From positions 214,218-278,217 of the forward strand of contig PXRL01000010.1 in NCBI GenBank assembly GCA_003020965.1: a stretch of 64,000 nucleotides of DNA, given 5' to 3'. This stretch comes from Halobacteriales archaeon QS_4_69_225 (lineage in GTDB: Archaea > Halobacteriota > Halobacteria > Halobacteriales > Haloarculaceae). Each line of letters opens with the position of its first letter. Position 1 is the stretch's first letter. Under the pieces are notes generated by a model. It worked only from the letters and a program-made list of their open reading frames with translations. It was not told the origin of the DNA and made no database searches. This document shows, piece after piece, positions 7,881 through 16,349 of this stretch. A program made the translations under genes and the position numbers.

Positions 7881-9023
7881 TCAGTACCGCTCGTCGACGA
7901 CGCCCGTCTCCGCGACGTCGTCGACGACGTCGACCTCGTCGGGCGCGACGAGCAGTCGGTCCTCGACGGCGGCCGCCAGCGCGTCGACGTCGATGTCGGC
8001 CTGGCCCTCGACGACCAGCTGGAGGTGGTCGGTCGACTCCGGCCGGCTCACCTCTATGCGGTAGTCGCCGGTCGGTCCCTCGAAGCCCGCGAGCACCGTC
8101 CCGAGCGACTCGGGGTAGAGCTTCACGCCTTTCACCTTCAGCCGGCCGTCCGTCCGCCCGATGACGCCGTCCGGGAGGACGACCTCGCCGTCCCGTTCCT
8201 CCCACTCGGTGAGGTCGCCGGTCCGGTAGCGGACGAGCGGACACCCCTCCTTGCGGAGGTGGGTGACGACGAGCTCGCCCCGCTCGCCGTACGGCAGCAC
8301 CTCGCCGGTGTCGGGGTCGATCACCTCGGCGAGGGCGTAGTCGTCGGCGACGCGGAGGCCGTCCTCGGCGGCCGTCTCGGCGGCGACCGGGAGGATCTGC
8401 CGGGTGCCGAAGTAGTCGACGGCGGTCTCGGCGTCCAGCGCCGCCTTCACGTCCTCGCGGAGCCCCGGCACCGAGGTGAACGGCTCGCCGGCGCCGACGA
8501 AGACGTCAACGCTCGCGCCGGCGTCGCCGAGCTTCAGCGCGAAGGAGGGGTTGCCGACGATGGCGTCGACGTCGTACTCCGCGACGGTGGCGGCGGCGCT
8601 CTCCGAGTCACCCGGCCCGGCCGGCACCACCTCGGCGCCGAGCGCCTCCAGGCCCCGCTGGAAGATGACGCCCGTCCCGAAGGTGTGGTAGCCGAAGGTG
8701 TTGAGCACGCGGTCGCCGGGGGCGATTCCGGCGGCTTCCAGCACCGCGGCGTTGGCCTCGGCCTGCCACTCGAGGTCGGCGGCGGTGTCGAAGACCGGCG
8801 CGAGGTCGTCGCCGAGCGGCGTGAAGCACATCATCGCGGCGCCGTCGTACAGCGACCCCTCCGGCGGGTGGTCCTCGTAGTCGGCCTTCAGCTCCGCGGC
8901 GGTCAGAAAGGGACGCTCCCGGAAGTCGGCCACCGAGTCGACCGGGCCGACCTCGTCGTAGAGGTCGTAGGCGGCCGCCCGCTCCAGCTGTTCGTTCAGG
9001 GCAGCCAGGGTCGTCTCGTCCAT
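7881..9023 (-). CDS. PaaK-like adenylate-forming protein lacking a canonical P-loop
   Basis: 380-residue protein related to phenylacetate-CoA ligase. Recognisable parts are a LNTFGYHTFGTGVIFQRG block, a DYFGTRQILPV region, TGEVLPYGERGELVVTHL, LVRYRTGDLTEW and GRTDGRLKVKGVKLYPESL before a short C-terminal domain (about 300-380). The SSGTTG-type phosphate loop expected before the AEANA helix reads FTPLGDDLAP instead. Start placed at MDETTLAALNEQL, immediately inside a short AT-rich gap; an open frame continues upstream but overlaps the glycosylase gene. Converges with the amidohydrolase gene 9 bases away. Probably part of the same acid-activating pathway; ligase activity is not certain. Confidence 0.8.
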   Translation of the reverse strand: MDETTLAALNEQLERAAAYDLYDEVGPVDSVADFRERPFLTAAELKADYEDHPPEGSLYDGAAMMCFTPLGDDLAPVFDTAADLEWQAEANAAVLEAAGIAPGDRVLNTFGYHTFGTGVIFQRGLEALGAEVVPAGPGDSESAAATVAEYDVDAIVGNPSFALKLGDAGASVDVFVGAGEPFTSVPGLREDVKAALDAETAVDYFGTRQILPVAAETAAEDGLRVADDYALAEVIDPDTGEVLPYGERGELVVTHLRKEGCPLVRYRTGDLTEWEERDGEVVLPDGVIGRTDGRLKVKGVKLYPESLGTVLAGFEGPTGDYRIEVSRPESTDHLQLVVEGQADIDVDALAAAVEDRLLVAPDEVDVVDDVAETGVVDERY

Positions 9024-9060
9024 GTGAGACGGTCGCGCGGCGGGATCAAAAAACCGGGGC

Positions 9061-9711
9061 TCAATCGGAGCCGGAGCCGGCGCCGACCGCCTCGAGGGCC
9101 GTCCGCATCGCCCGCCGGTAGCCGTCGTCGTCGTAGCCGAGCCGGGGAATCCACACCTCGCGGTACGACGGGTGCAGGACGGGCAGCACCGGCGGCAGTC
9201 GGTCGGTCTCGACCGGCTCCAGCACCGCCTCGAGGAACCCCTCGAGCGAGCGGTCCGTCGCCGCCAGCAGCGACTCCGTGGCGTGCCGTCCCGTCGCGAC
9301 GACGCAGTCGGGGGCGACCGCGTCCAGCTCCGCCAGCAGGTACGGCCGGCAGTTGGCCCGCTCGGCCGCGGTCGGCTCCCGGTTCGACTCCCCGTCGTCG
9401 TCGCTCGGCGGGAAGCACTTGACGGCGTTCGTGAAGTACAGTTCGTCGGGGTCGTAGCCGAGCGACGCCAGTCGGTCGCGGATCCGGCGGCCGCTGTGGC
9501 GGGCGGTGTAGGCCATGCCGGTGTGGTTGCCGCCGCGCCAGCGGTCGGCCTCGGGGGTGCCGGCGCCGGGGGCCTCGCCGACGACGACCAGCGTCGCCTC
9601 GAGGGAGCCGACGCCCCACGAGATGCGCTCGCGGGCCGCCGCGAGGTCGGCACACCGCCGGCAGTCCGGCGCCATCGGCCGCCGGTCGTCGGGGTCGGGG
9701 AACGTCGCCAC
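9061..9711 (-). CDS. Uracil-DNA glycosylase, 4Fe-4S family-4-like
   Basis: 216-residue DNA repair enzyme that removes uracil from DNA. Cysteines at 17, 20, 99 and 121 match the four-Cys Fe-S cluster arrangement of archaeal family-4 enzymes, although the second spacing (22) is a little longer than usual. The catalytic-loop motif VVGEAPGAG (about 43-51) and the C-terminal HPSYREVW (His-Pro-Ser) are present. The 14-residue acidic insertion between Cys99 and Cys121 is typical of halophilic versions. The start is the last ATG before the AT-rich intergenic region. Confidence 0.88.
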   Translation of the reverse strand: MATFPDPDDRRPMAPDCRRCADLAAARERISWGVGSLEATLVVVGEAPGAGTPEADRWRGGNHTGMAYTARHSGRRIRDRLASLGYDPDELYFTNAVKCFPPSDDDGESNREPTAAERANCRPYLLAELDAVAPDCVVATGRHATESLLAATDRSLEGFLEAVLEPVETDRLPPVLPVLHPSYREVWIPRLGYDDDGYRRAMRTALEAVGAGSGSD

Positions 9712-9774
9712 GCCCGACCGTCGGCGCGCCGACGTCGTGACTCTTGTGCCGTCGACGTATAATCAACGTAATAC

Positions 9775-9796
9775 ACCATACACCGGTATAGATGGT
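9775..9796. promoter_or_regulatory. Imperfect palindrome between divergent genes
   Basis: ACCAT at 9775-9779 and ATGGT at 9792-9796 flank a central ACCGGT, giving a 22-base near-palindrome. It lies in an AT-rich strip with TATA-like stretches on both strands, between the uracil glycosylase gene and the small DUF7331-type gene. It could be an operator. No second copy was seen in the window. Confidence 0.3.
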
Positions 9797-9842
9797 AATA
9801 GCCGAACCCTTAGGTACGTGGACCGTCTCGCTTCGCATGCGA

Positions 9843-10028
9843 ATGAGTGACACCTTTCCGGAGCCGGAGGACGGACCGACGGACGAGTCACCCGAGTCGC
9901 CCGAGTCGCCGCTGGACTCCGACCGGTACGCCCACCTCTCGCTGGACGACGACGCCGTCGTCATCTACGACCGCGAGAAGCCGGAGACGTGGCTGCAGTC
10001 CGACTTCGCGGTCGAAATCGGGGGCTGA
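9843..10028 (+). CDS. Small haloarchaeal protein, DUF7331-like
   Basis: 61-residue, very acidic protein. The C-terminal block YAHLSLDDDAVVIYDRE followed by PETWLQSD is a conserved pattern of a small haloarchaeal family (DUF7331, from memory) with no known function. The N-terminal half is a Pro/Glu/Ser-rich linker. The start is ATG 9843 (MSDTFPEPE); ATG 9837 two codons earlier is possible. A TATA-like stretch 50-60 bases upstream could serve as promoter. Confidence 0.7.
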   Translation: MSDTFPEPEDGPTDESPESPESPLDSDRYAHLSLDDDAVVIYDREKPETWLQSDFAVEIGG

Positions 10029-10116
10029 GCCGGCCGTACCCACGTGAAGCGGTCCCGTCCGGGCGACGGGGTTCCGGACGGCATCCACCCGGATATCGCC
10101 GAGAAACCTCAAAGAG

Positions 10117-10345
10117 TTACAGCCGGCAGTGTGACCACTCCACGAGCGTAAGCACGGCGCCGAAGACGACGGGGGCGAAGGAGGCGACGGCCCCCGAGGA
10201 TCTCCGCGGTCAGGAGCGCGCTCTCGACCGTCTCGGGGAGCGACGACGCGAGCGAGTGGCCGGCGAACTCACCGATCACCCCGACCGCGAACGGGCCCGG
10301 CCAGAAAGCCAATCTCGGCGATTTTCGCGCGGTCGAGACCGGAAC
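10117..10345 (-). pseudogene. Decayed small membrane-protein gene (two apparent frameshifts)
   Basis: Read on the minus strand, three frames join into one plausible membrane protein end: RAKIAEIGFLAGP, then FAVGVIGEFAGHSLASSLPE with ESALLTAEILG, then AVASFAPVVFGAVLTLVE and a stop at 10117. The switches fall at a GGGCCCG tract (about 10294) and a run of five G (about 10191-10195). Each change looks like a single-base slip. No clean start is visible upstream, so this is either a decayed gene or a gene hit by sequencing errors in G/C runs. It fills most of the gap between the DUF7331-like and the next membrane-protein gene. Confidence 0.4.
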
Positions 10346-10444
10346 TCTGTCAACCGCCCGTGGCCGCGTCCCGACTCCCGATCGAGGAGCTTTCCGGTCG
10401 CGGCCGGTCGAAAGGCATATGTGGGCCACCGTTGGATGGGGGAT

Positions 10445-10669
10445 ATGCGCGAACTTCTCGTCTCGTCGGTCGAACTGCTCGCGTACCTCCTCACGACCGG
10501 GCTGCTCGCCAGCGCCGGACTGTTCGCCGAACTCAGGACCATCTCCTACGCCTCGGCGGGCAACCTGAAGTTCTCCGCCTGGCTGGGCGTCGTCGGCCTG
10601 GTGGCGCTGTACGCCGCCTTCTCCGTGGGCACCGAGCGGCTGCTGCCCCGGCTCCGGGAACTGGCCTGA
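10445..10669 (+). CDS. Small two-helix membrane protein
   Basis: 74-residue hypothetical protein with two hydrophobic helices (about 7-28 and 46-64) separated by a short loop with AELRTISYASAGN. No function is recognisable. The ATG at 10445 is preferred; an in-frame ATG at 10436 would add three residues. It stands alone between a decayed gene and the minus-strand DUF5828-like gene. Confidence 0.6.
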   Translation: MRELLVSSVELLAYLLTTGLLASAGLFAELRTISYASAGNLKFSAWLGVVGLVALYAAFSVGTERLLPRLRELA

Positions 10670-10782
10670 TAGCGATCGTTACGACGATTTTCGGCACAGT
10701 AGTAAAACGAGGCTGCTTCGGCGTTCAAGACCCGATTCGTCCGACACTCGGCGGTAACGACCCGCAATAATCCTACGACCCG

Positions 10783-11478
10783 TCAGTTCCGCGTCGGGTC
10801 GGAGTCGCCGGCCGTCACCTCGTCGTCGGGCGTCGCGTGGCCCTCGACGGCCTCGGCGACGTCGGTGTCCTTCGGCGTGTCGACGTGCCAGCGGTCGACC
10901 GACGTCTCGTAGTCGGCCAGCCTGTTCGAGGTCCGCAGCTTCAGGTCGTCGTCGTTGACGTTCACCTCGAGGACGTACTCGTCGTCGGCCCGCCGGAGGT
11001 TGGCGCTGATCAGCTCGTTGTCGAAGTAGTACGGCGACATCCGGGTCATGAGGTTCCTGTAGACGCTGTCTTCGACCTTCCGGACGGCCTTCCGGGTGGC
11101 GGAGTCGGCCGCCCGGGCGACGTAGTTGATCGACTCGCGCCACTCGTCGACGGCCTCGCGGGGCTCCTCGAGGCTCTCGTAGGAGTCGGCCAGCTTCTCG
11201 CCGGCCGTCTTGAGGTCCTCGTCGGGCGTCCGGCCGGCGCGTTCGCCTTCCCCCTCGTCGATGCTGGCCTGCTCGGCCGTCTTCCGGTTGACGTCCTCGC
11301 TCAGCCGCTCGTCGGCCTTCGGGCGCCACTCGTCCCACTCGGCCAGCGCCGCCTCGCCGACGTCGACCCCCTCCGCGGCGAGGTCCTTCAGCGCCCGGGT
11401 GATCCGCTCGCCGTGTTCGACCACGTCGACCCAACTCCCACGCAGCTCGAAGCCGGAGACGCTCTCTTCGGCCTCCAT
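10783..11478 (-). CDS. Haloarchaeal conserved protein, DUF5828-like
   Basis: 231-residue soluble, acidic, mostly helical protein. The N-terminal [22 protein letters not shown] and the [13 protein letters not shown] region are conserved in an uncharacterised haloarchaeal family (DUF5828, recalled with moderate certainty). The central part (about 60-120) is rich in Glu, Lys and Arg and may form a coiled coil. It is divergent from upp, separated by about 100 bases holding the upp promoter. No function is claimed. Confidence 0.65.
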   Translation of the reverse strand: MEAEESVSGFELRGSWVDVVEHGERITRALKDLAAEGVDVGEAALAEWDEWRPKADERLSEDVNRKTAEQASIDEGEGERAGRTPDEDLKTAGEKLADSYESLEEPREAVDEWRESINYVARAADSATRKAVRKVEDSVYRNLMTRMSPYYFDNELISANLRRADDEYVLEVNVNDDDLKLRTSNRLADYETSVDRWHVDTPKDTDVAEAVEGHATPDDEVTAGDSDPTRN

Positions 11479-11548
11479 CGGACACCGGTTCGTCGTCCAC
11501 CCTCTTGGCTCTTGTCGAAGCCTCGACGCCCGACCGGAGGGGGACCGG

Positions 11549-11554
11549 TTTTAA
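11549..11554 (+). promoter_or_regulatory. TATA-like box of upp
   Basis: TTTTAA sits 26 bases before the upp ATG, the spacing expected for a leaderless haloarchaeal transcript. Confidence 0.55.
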
Positions 11555-11579
11555 GCCGGCGGCGGCCCCGGAATCGAAC

Positions 11580-12251
11580 ATGCCCATCGAGGACCGCGAC
11601 GACGCCCACGTCATCACGCACGCGCTGGCGAAGCACACCGTCTCCGAGCTGCGGTCGGCCGAGACCGGCCAGGTCGCCTTCCGGGAGGGGCTCGTCGATC
11701 TCGGCCGGCTCTGCGGCTTCGAGATCATCGACGGCATGCTCGAAACCGAGTACGTCTCCATCACGACGCCGCTGGCGGAGACGACCGGCGAGGTCGTCAA
11801 GGGCCTCGACGACGTCGTCATCGTCAACGTCCTCCGGGCGGCGACGCCGTTCGTCGAGGGGCTCGTCGAGGCGTTCCCCCAGGCCAGACAGGGCGTCATC
11901 TCCGCCGGCCGCGACGAGGAGGCCGGCATGGACGACGACGGGAGCTTCCCCATCAGCATCGACTACGTGAAGCTACCCGACATCGACGAGGACGACACCG
12001 TCATCGTCGCCGACCCGATGCTGGCGACCGGCAGCACCATGACCGCCGTTCTGGAGGAGGTCACCGCGATGGGCGACCCCGAGCGGCTGGTCGTCCTGTC
12101 GGCCGTCAGCGCCCCCTCCGGGCTCGTGCGGGTGGCCGAGACGTTCCCGCGGGCCAGCGTCATCACCGTCAGCGTCGACGAGCGGCTCGACGACGACGGC
12201 TACATCGTCCCTGGCGTCGGCGACGCCGGCGATCGGGCCTTCGGGACCTGA
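11580..12251 (+). CDS. upp: Uracil phosphoribosyltransferase
   Basis: 223-residue enzyme of pyrimidine salvage, converting uracil and PRPP to UMP in the cytosol. The PRPP-binding loop is [13 protein letters not shown] (about 141-153), the ILR-type motif is [13 protein letters not shown], and the C-terminal uracil-binding part is [16 protein letters not shown]. Length is the usual 208-226. It appears monocistronic with its own TATA box. Complete and normal. Confidence 0.96.
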   Translation: MPIEDRDDAHVITHALAKHTVSELRSAETGQVAFREGLVDLGRLCGFEIIDGMLETEYVSITTPLAETTGEVVKGLDDVVIVNVLRAATPFVEGLVEAFPQARQGVISAGRDEEAGMDDDGSFPISIDYVKLPDIDEDDTVIVADPMLATGSTMTAVLEEVTAMGDPERLVVLSAVSAPSGLVRVAETFPRASVITVSVDERLDDDGYIVPGVGDAGDRAFGT

Positions 12252-12641
12252 GCCGGTCCGTCGGCGGCGCCACCGCCGCTTCCACTCGAGATGCAACGGC
12301 CGCCGCCCCGGAGCGACCTCCACGCGAACCGGCGACGACCCCCTCGCTTCGGCTGGAGGTCGCCGCCCCCGGGCGGTTTCGCTCCCGTCGAAGCGTCAGA
12401 TCGGCGTACAGTGGCGTCGCTTGTCCGCGATGACCCTACTTCATCACTCCGGATAGCAGGGGAATCGACCCGGTGTATCGAGGAGACTCACATATCGGTT
12501 GGTGTGGTGGACGAACAGATCAGGCGGTCTGGACGGGTGCGTAACTATCAAAGATTTGACCGCTCTCGGTCGGTATACACCCTGTACTGACCGAGGGTTT
12601 CGATCCGGAGCCGAACGAACGGATCGTACGATGGACGACCC
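12252..12641. other. 390-base gap without a convincing gene
   Basis: Short open frames here are Arg-rich and unlike halophilic proteins. The stretch 12420-12600 is noticeably AT-richer than its surroundings, as seen in decayed or regulatory DNA, but no repeat, RNA or promoter pair could be assigned. Confidence 0.5.
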
Positions 12642-13250
12642 CTATCCGAACTCCGCACGGCCGCCCGTAGCGCTCCGGAGGCGGTCCCGGACCGCCGCGG
12701 CGTCGACGACCGGCACCCGCACCTCGAAGGTCACCGTCGCCGCGTAGTCGGCCTCGAAGGCGACGCCCTCGCTCTCGAGGACGCTCCGGACCGTCCCGGA
12801 GTCGTCGTAGTCGACGGTGACGACGAACGTCTCGTGGGGGCGCCGCTCGACGACCTCGGCGGCGTCGAGGGCGGTCGTCGCCGCCCGGGAGTACGCCCGG
12901 GCCAACCCGCCGACGCCGAGTTCGGTGCCGCCGAAGTACCGGACGACGACGACGGCGACGTTCTCGAGGTCGCGGCCCGACAGCACCGATAGCACCGGGT
13001 CGCCGGCGCTGCCGGCGGGCTCGCCGTCGTCGTCGGCGTACGCCCGGAACGGGTCGGCCCGGACGCGGTAGGCCGGGACGTGGTGGGTGGCGTCGGGGTA
13101 CTCCGCGGCGACCGACTCGACGAACGCCTCCGCCGCCGGGACGTCCTCGACGGGGGCGGCGCGGCCGACGAACTCCGACCCGCGGACGGCGAAGCGGCTC
13201 CGGCCCGGCGTCGCCAGCGTCCGGTAGCCGTCGGCGGCCTCCTCGGTCAC
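12642..13250 (-). CDS. IMPACT/YigZ family protein
   Basis: 202-residue protein with the two-domain YigZ architecture. The N-terminal UPF0029 domain contains SEFVGRAAPVEDV, a THHVPAYRV region and the hallmark YFGGTELGVGGLARAYS (about 108-124). The C-terminal RNA-binding-like domain follows (about 130-200). Relatives include yeast Yih1, which affects translation stress signalling; the bacterial and archaeal role is unsettled. The GTG at 13250 is chosen as start because upstream sequence loses similarity and becomes Arg-rich. It is divergent from the phosphate permease gene. Confidence 0.87.
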   Translation of the reverse strand: MTEEAADGYRTLATPGRSRFAVRGSEFVGRAAPVEDVPAAEAFVESVAAEYPDATHHVPAYRVRADPFRAYADDDGEPAGSAGDPVLSVLSGRDLENVAVVVVRYFGGTELGVGGLARAYSRAATTALDAAEVVERRPHETFVVTVDYDDSGTVRSVLESEGVAFEADYAATVTFEVRVPVVDAAAVRDRLRSATGGRAEFG

Positions 13251-13310
13251 GTCGGTACTGCGGCCACCGTCGACAAATCCGTTTCGCGTCCCTGAGCCGT
13301 CCCGCGAGTC

Positions 13311-13318
13311 TTTATATA
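13311..13318 (+). promoter_or_regulatory. TATA box of the PiT-like permease gene
   Basis: TTTATATA ends 24 bases before ATG 13342, so the transcript is probably leaderless and supports that ATG over the upstream GTG at 13321. Confidence 0.65.
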
Positions 13319-13341
13319 GGGTGACGGCATACGGCGGGCCG

Positions 13342-14502
13342 ATGGAGGTCGGGACGCTCGCGACGTTCGTCGCCGCCGGGGGGGCGAGTCTCTTCATGGC
13401 GTGGGCCATCGGCGCCGGCTCCTCGGGGTCGACGCCCTTCGCGCCGGCCGTCGGCGCCAACGCCGTCTCGGTGATGCGGGCCGGCTTCTTCGTCGGCATC
13501 CTCGGGCTGTTCGGCGCGACGCTGCAGGGCGCGAACGTCACCGAGGCGGTCGGCCGGGAGCTCGTCGTCGGGGTGACGCTGTCGCCGACCGCCGCCATCG
13601 TCGCGCTGACCATCGCGGCCGCCCTCGTGGCGGTCGGGGTGTTCACCGGCTACCCGGTCGCGACGGCGTTCACCGTCACCGGCGCCGTCGTCGGCACCGG
13701 GCTGGCGCTGGGCGGCGACCCCGCCTGGGGGAAGTACCGCCAGATACTGGCGGTGTGGACGCTGACGCCGGTCGTCGGCGGCGGCGCCGCCTACGGCACC
13801 GCCCGGCTCCTCCGCCGCGGCGAGGTGCCGGAGCGGGTCGCGGTGCCGGCACTCGCCGGCCTCGTCGGCGCGGTACTGGCGAACGTCGAGTTCGTCCTGT
13901 TGGGACCGTCGGGCGAGGCCGCCGCCGTCGCCGAGACCGTCGGCGGCGGGCCGGGCGGCCGGGCGGCCGTCACCATCCTCGTCGCCGCCGTCGTCGCCGG
14001 CGCCCTGCTGTCGGACATGCGGGCCGACGAGGCGGCCGCACAGCGGCACTTCCTGCTCGCGCTGGGCGGCCTGGTCGCCTTCTCGGCCGGCGGCAGCCAG
14101 GTCGGGCTGGCGCTGGGGCCGCTGCTGCCGCTGGTCGACGCCGCCGGCGCCGACGTCCCGCTCGTGGCGCTGCTGTTCGGCGGCGGCGTCGGCCTGCTGG
14201 CGGGGTCGTGGACCGCCGCCCCCCGGATGATCAAGGCCATCTCCCAGGACTACTCCTCGCTGGGGCCGCGGCGCTCCATCGCGGCGCTCATCCCCTCGTT
14301 CGTCATCGCCCAGACCGCCATCTTCCTCGGCGTCCCCATCTCGTTCAACGAGATCATCGTCTCGGCGGTCGTCGGCGCCGGCGCCTCCGCCGGCGGCGTC
14401 AGCGCCGGCAAGATGAGCTACACCGCACTGGCGTGGGTCTGCTCGCTGCTCGGCGCCGGCGCCCTCGGCTACGGGGTGTACACGGCCGTCGCGGCGCTGT
14501 GA
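13342..14502 (+). CDS. PiT-family inorganic phosphate permease
   Basis: 386-residue membrane protein with ten or more hydrophobic helices. The N-terminal repeat shows the PiT signature GANAVSVMRAGFFVGIL preceded by AWAIGAGSSGSTPFAP, and the C-terminal repeat shows SAGKMSYTALAWVCS. PiT carriers import phosphate with a cation (Na+ or H+). A central hydrophilic loop is short. It is convergent with the CNNM gene, one base separating the stops. Start set by the TATA box 24 bases upstream. Confidence 0.82.
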   Translation: MEVGTLATFVAAGGASLFMAWAIGAGSSGSTPFAPAVGANAVSVMRAGFFVGILGLFGATLQGANVTEAVGRELVVGVTLSPTAAIVALTIAAALVAVGVFTGYPVATAFTVTGAVVGTGLALGGDPAWGKYRQILAVWTLTPVVGGGAAYGTARLLRRGEVPERVAVPALAGLVGAVLANVEFVLLGPSGEAAAVAETVGGGPGGRAAVTILVAAVVAGALLSDMRADEAAAQRHFLLALGGLVAFSAGGSQVGLALGPLLPLVDAAGADVPLVALLFGGGVGLLAGSWTAAPRMIKAISQDYSSLGPRRSIAALIPSFVIAQTAIFLGVPISFNEIIVSAVVGAGASAGGVSAGKMSYTALAWVCSLLGAGALGYGVYTAVAAL

Positions 14503-14503
14503 A

Positions 14504-15880
14504 TCACTGTTCCTCGTCGGCGGCCGGCTCCGCCGTCTGCGGCGCCTCGTAGGCGTCGGTCTTGACGAGCCGCGCCCCCAGGATTCGGGTGTTTTCGACC
14601 CGCTCGACGTGTATCTCCAGGCCGTTGTACGCGATGGTCTCGCCCTCCTCGACGAGGCGGCCGGCGCGGTTGAAGATGAAGCCGGCGATGGTCTCGAACT
14701 CCTCGCCTTCCGGGATGTCGACGTCCAGCCGCTCGTTGACCTCGTCGATGTTGACCTCGCCGTTCAGCGTGGCCGTCCGGTCGTCGAGCACCTCGACCGG
14801 TTCCTCCTCGCCGGACTGCAGTATCTCCCCGACGATCTCCTCGGTGATGTCCTCCATCGTCACCATCCCCTCGGTGGTGCCGAACTCGTCGATGACGATG
14901 ACCATGTGCATCCGGGTCTCCCGCATCTCCGCCAGCAGGTCGTCGACGTTCTTCGATTCGGGGACGTGCAGCGTCTCCTGGATGAGGTCCTCCAGTTCGA
15001 CGTCGTCGCTGGCGCCGTAGCTGTACTCCCGGACCAGATCGGAGATGTGGACCACCCCGAGGACGTTGTCGAGGCTGCCGTCGTAGACCGGCAGCCGCGT
15101 GTGGTTCGACTGCACGCAGGCCTGGATGGCCTCGTCGATGGTGGCGTCCTTCGGGGCCGCCTTCATGTCCAGCCGTGGCGTCATCACCTCCTTGGCGATG
15201 GTGCCGGTGAACCGGAAGATGCGCTGGAGCATCTCCCGTTCGTCCTCCTCGAGGACGCCCGCCCGCTCGCCGGTCTCGATGATGTCGCGGATCTCCTCGC
15301 GGGTGACGTACGTCGACTCGATCTCGCCGCGACCGCCGGTGACGCGGTTGACCTGCCGGGTCAGGTAGTCGAAGGTGACGATGAGCGGCAGCAGGACGTA
15401 CTCCGAGAGCTTCAGCGGCCCGGCGATGCGGCGGGCCCACGACTCGGTGTTCTCGACGGCGTAGGACTTCGGTGCGCTCTCGCCGAACAGCAACACCAGG
15501 GCGGTGATGCCGAAGGTGGCGATGAACACCGCGAGCGACTGCGAGGAGACGTACAGCGCGAGCAGCCCCGTCGCGATCGACGACATCGCGATGTTGATCA
15601 GGTTGTTGCCGACGAGGATGGTGACGAGCAGCCGGTGGGGGTCGTCCTTCAGCTCCTGGAGCGTCGCCGCGCCGGGCAGTTCCTCGGCGACCATCGCCTC
15701 GATCCGGTGGGACGGCAGCGAGAACATCGCGATCTCCGAGGAGGAGAAAAACGCCGACAGCCCCAACAGCACCAGAATCGTCAGACCGCCGGCGAAGGCG
15801 ACGACGCCGTCGCTGACCGGAAGTGCCGGGTCGGTGCCAACCTGCACCGCGGTCGCCGGAGACGACACGGAGACGACCAT
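14504..15880 (-). CDS. CNNM/CorC-type transporter with CBS pair
   Basis: 458-residue membrane protein. An N-terminal DUF21 domain with four helices (about 25-200) includes FFSSSEIAMFSLP and LLFGESAPKSYAVEN. A CBS pair follows (about 215-335), with VMTPRLDMKA and LPVYDGSLDNVLGVVHISDL. The C-terminal CorC_HlyC domain (about 350-440) has DEFGTTEGMVTMEDI. The family exports Mg2+ or Na+ with nucleotide control by the CBS domains. The start ATG is followed by a short extracytoplasmic segment. Complete by length and domains. Confidence 0.92.
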   Translation of the reverse strand: MVVSVSSPATAVQVGTDPALPVSDGVVAFAGGLTILVLLGLSAFFSSSEIAMFSLPSHRIEAMVAEELPGAATLQELKDDPHRLLVTILVGNNLINIAMSSIATGLLALYVSSQSLAVFIATFGITALVLLFGESAPKSYAVENTESWARRIAGPLKLSEYVLLPLIVTFDYLTRQVNRVTGGRGEIESTYVTREEIRDIIETGERAGVLEEDEREMLQRIFRFTGTIAKEVMTPRLDMKAAPKDATIDEAIQACVQSNHTRLPVYDGSLDNVLGVVHISDLVREYSYGASDDVELEDLIQETLHVPESKNVDDLLAEMRETRMHMVIVIDEFGTTEGMVTMEDITEEIVGEILQSGEEEPVEVLDDRTATLNGEVNIDEVNERLDVDIPEGEEFETIAGFIFNRAGRLVEEGETIAYNGLEIHVERVENTRILGARLVKTDAYEAPQTAEPAADEEQ

Positions 15881-15920
15881 CTGAACGTGGTCGGTACTTG
15901 CGGGCCGGGATTAAGGGTTT

Positions 15921-15955
15921 TGACACCCTCCCACGGCTGCAGCCGGGGGATTCCT
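15921..15955. repeat. Solo IS200/IS605-type right-end hairpin
   Basis: The stretch holds CACCCTCCCACGGCTGCAGC and continues into CCGGGGGATTCC, closely resembling the right end of haloarchaeal IS1341/IS605 elements with its palindromic CGGCTGCAGCCG core (15934-15945). No tnpA or tnpB frame is nearby. It sits between the CNNM gene and the glutaredoxin-like gene, and probably marks a former insertion or a non-autonomous derivative. Confidence 0.5.
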
Positions 15956-16046
15956 CCGGTGGGGATGTCGGTCATCGCCGGCGACCCGTGCGGCGACGGC
16001 GGACGACGGCGACACCCTTAGGCGGCGGCCGGTCGTACCGTAAGGT

Positions 16047-16349
16047 ATGAGCGACCCAGCGATCACCGTCTACCGGCTGCAGGCGTGTCCGTTCTGCGAG
16101 CGCGTCGTCCGCACCCTCGAGGAGCTCGGTCTCGACTACCGCTCGCGGTTCGTCGAGGCGCGACACTCCCGCCGGGACGTCGTCAAGCGACTGACCGGCG
16201 CCCGGACCGTCCCCGCGCTCGTCGACGACGACACCGGCGTCACGATGAGCGAGAGCGCGAACATCGTCGCCTACCTCGAGGAGACCTACGGCGACGGCGC
16301 CGCCGACTCGATCCACGTCACCGCCGGCGCCGCGGGTGATGCGGAGTGA
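16047..16349 (+). CDS. Glutaredoxin/GST N-terminal-domain protein
   Basis: 100-residue thioredoxin-fold protein with the redox motif CPFC at about residues 13-16 and the cis-Pro motif ARTVPALVDDD, then SESANIVAYLEETYG as in glutathione S-transferase N-terminal domains. It would reduce disulfides in the cytosol using small thiols such as gamma-glutamylcysteine (inference for haloarchaea). It overlaps the redoxin gene by four bases (GTGA), so the two are co-translated and probably work together. Confidence 0.87.
   Translation: MSDPAITVYRLQACPFCERVVRTLEELGLDYRSRFVEARHSRRDVVKRLTGARTVPALVDDDTGVTMSESANIVAYLEETYGDGAADSIHVTAGAAGDAE

Noticed and set aside
9024..9779. Long N-terminal extension of the PaaK-like protein
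   Set aside because: The extension is Arg/Ser-rich and overlaps the uracil glycosylase gene, whose motifs are clear.
12291..12747. Short plus-strand ORFs after upp
   Set aside because: Arg-rich, no motif, overlapping the IMPACT gene at the 3' side.
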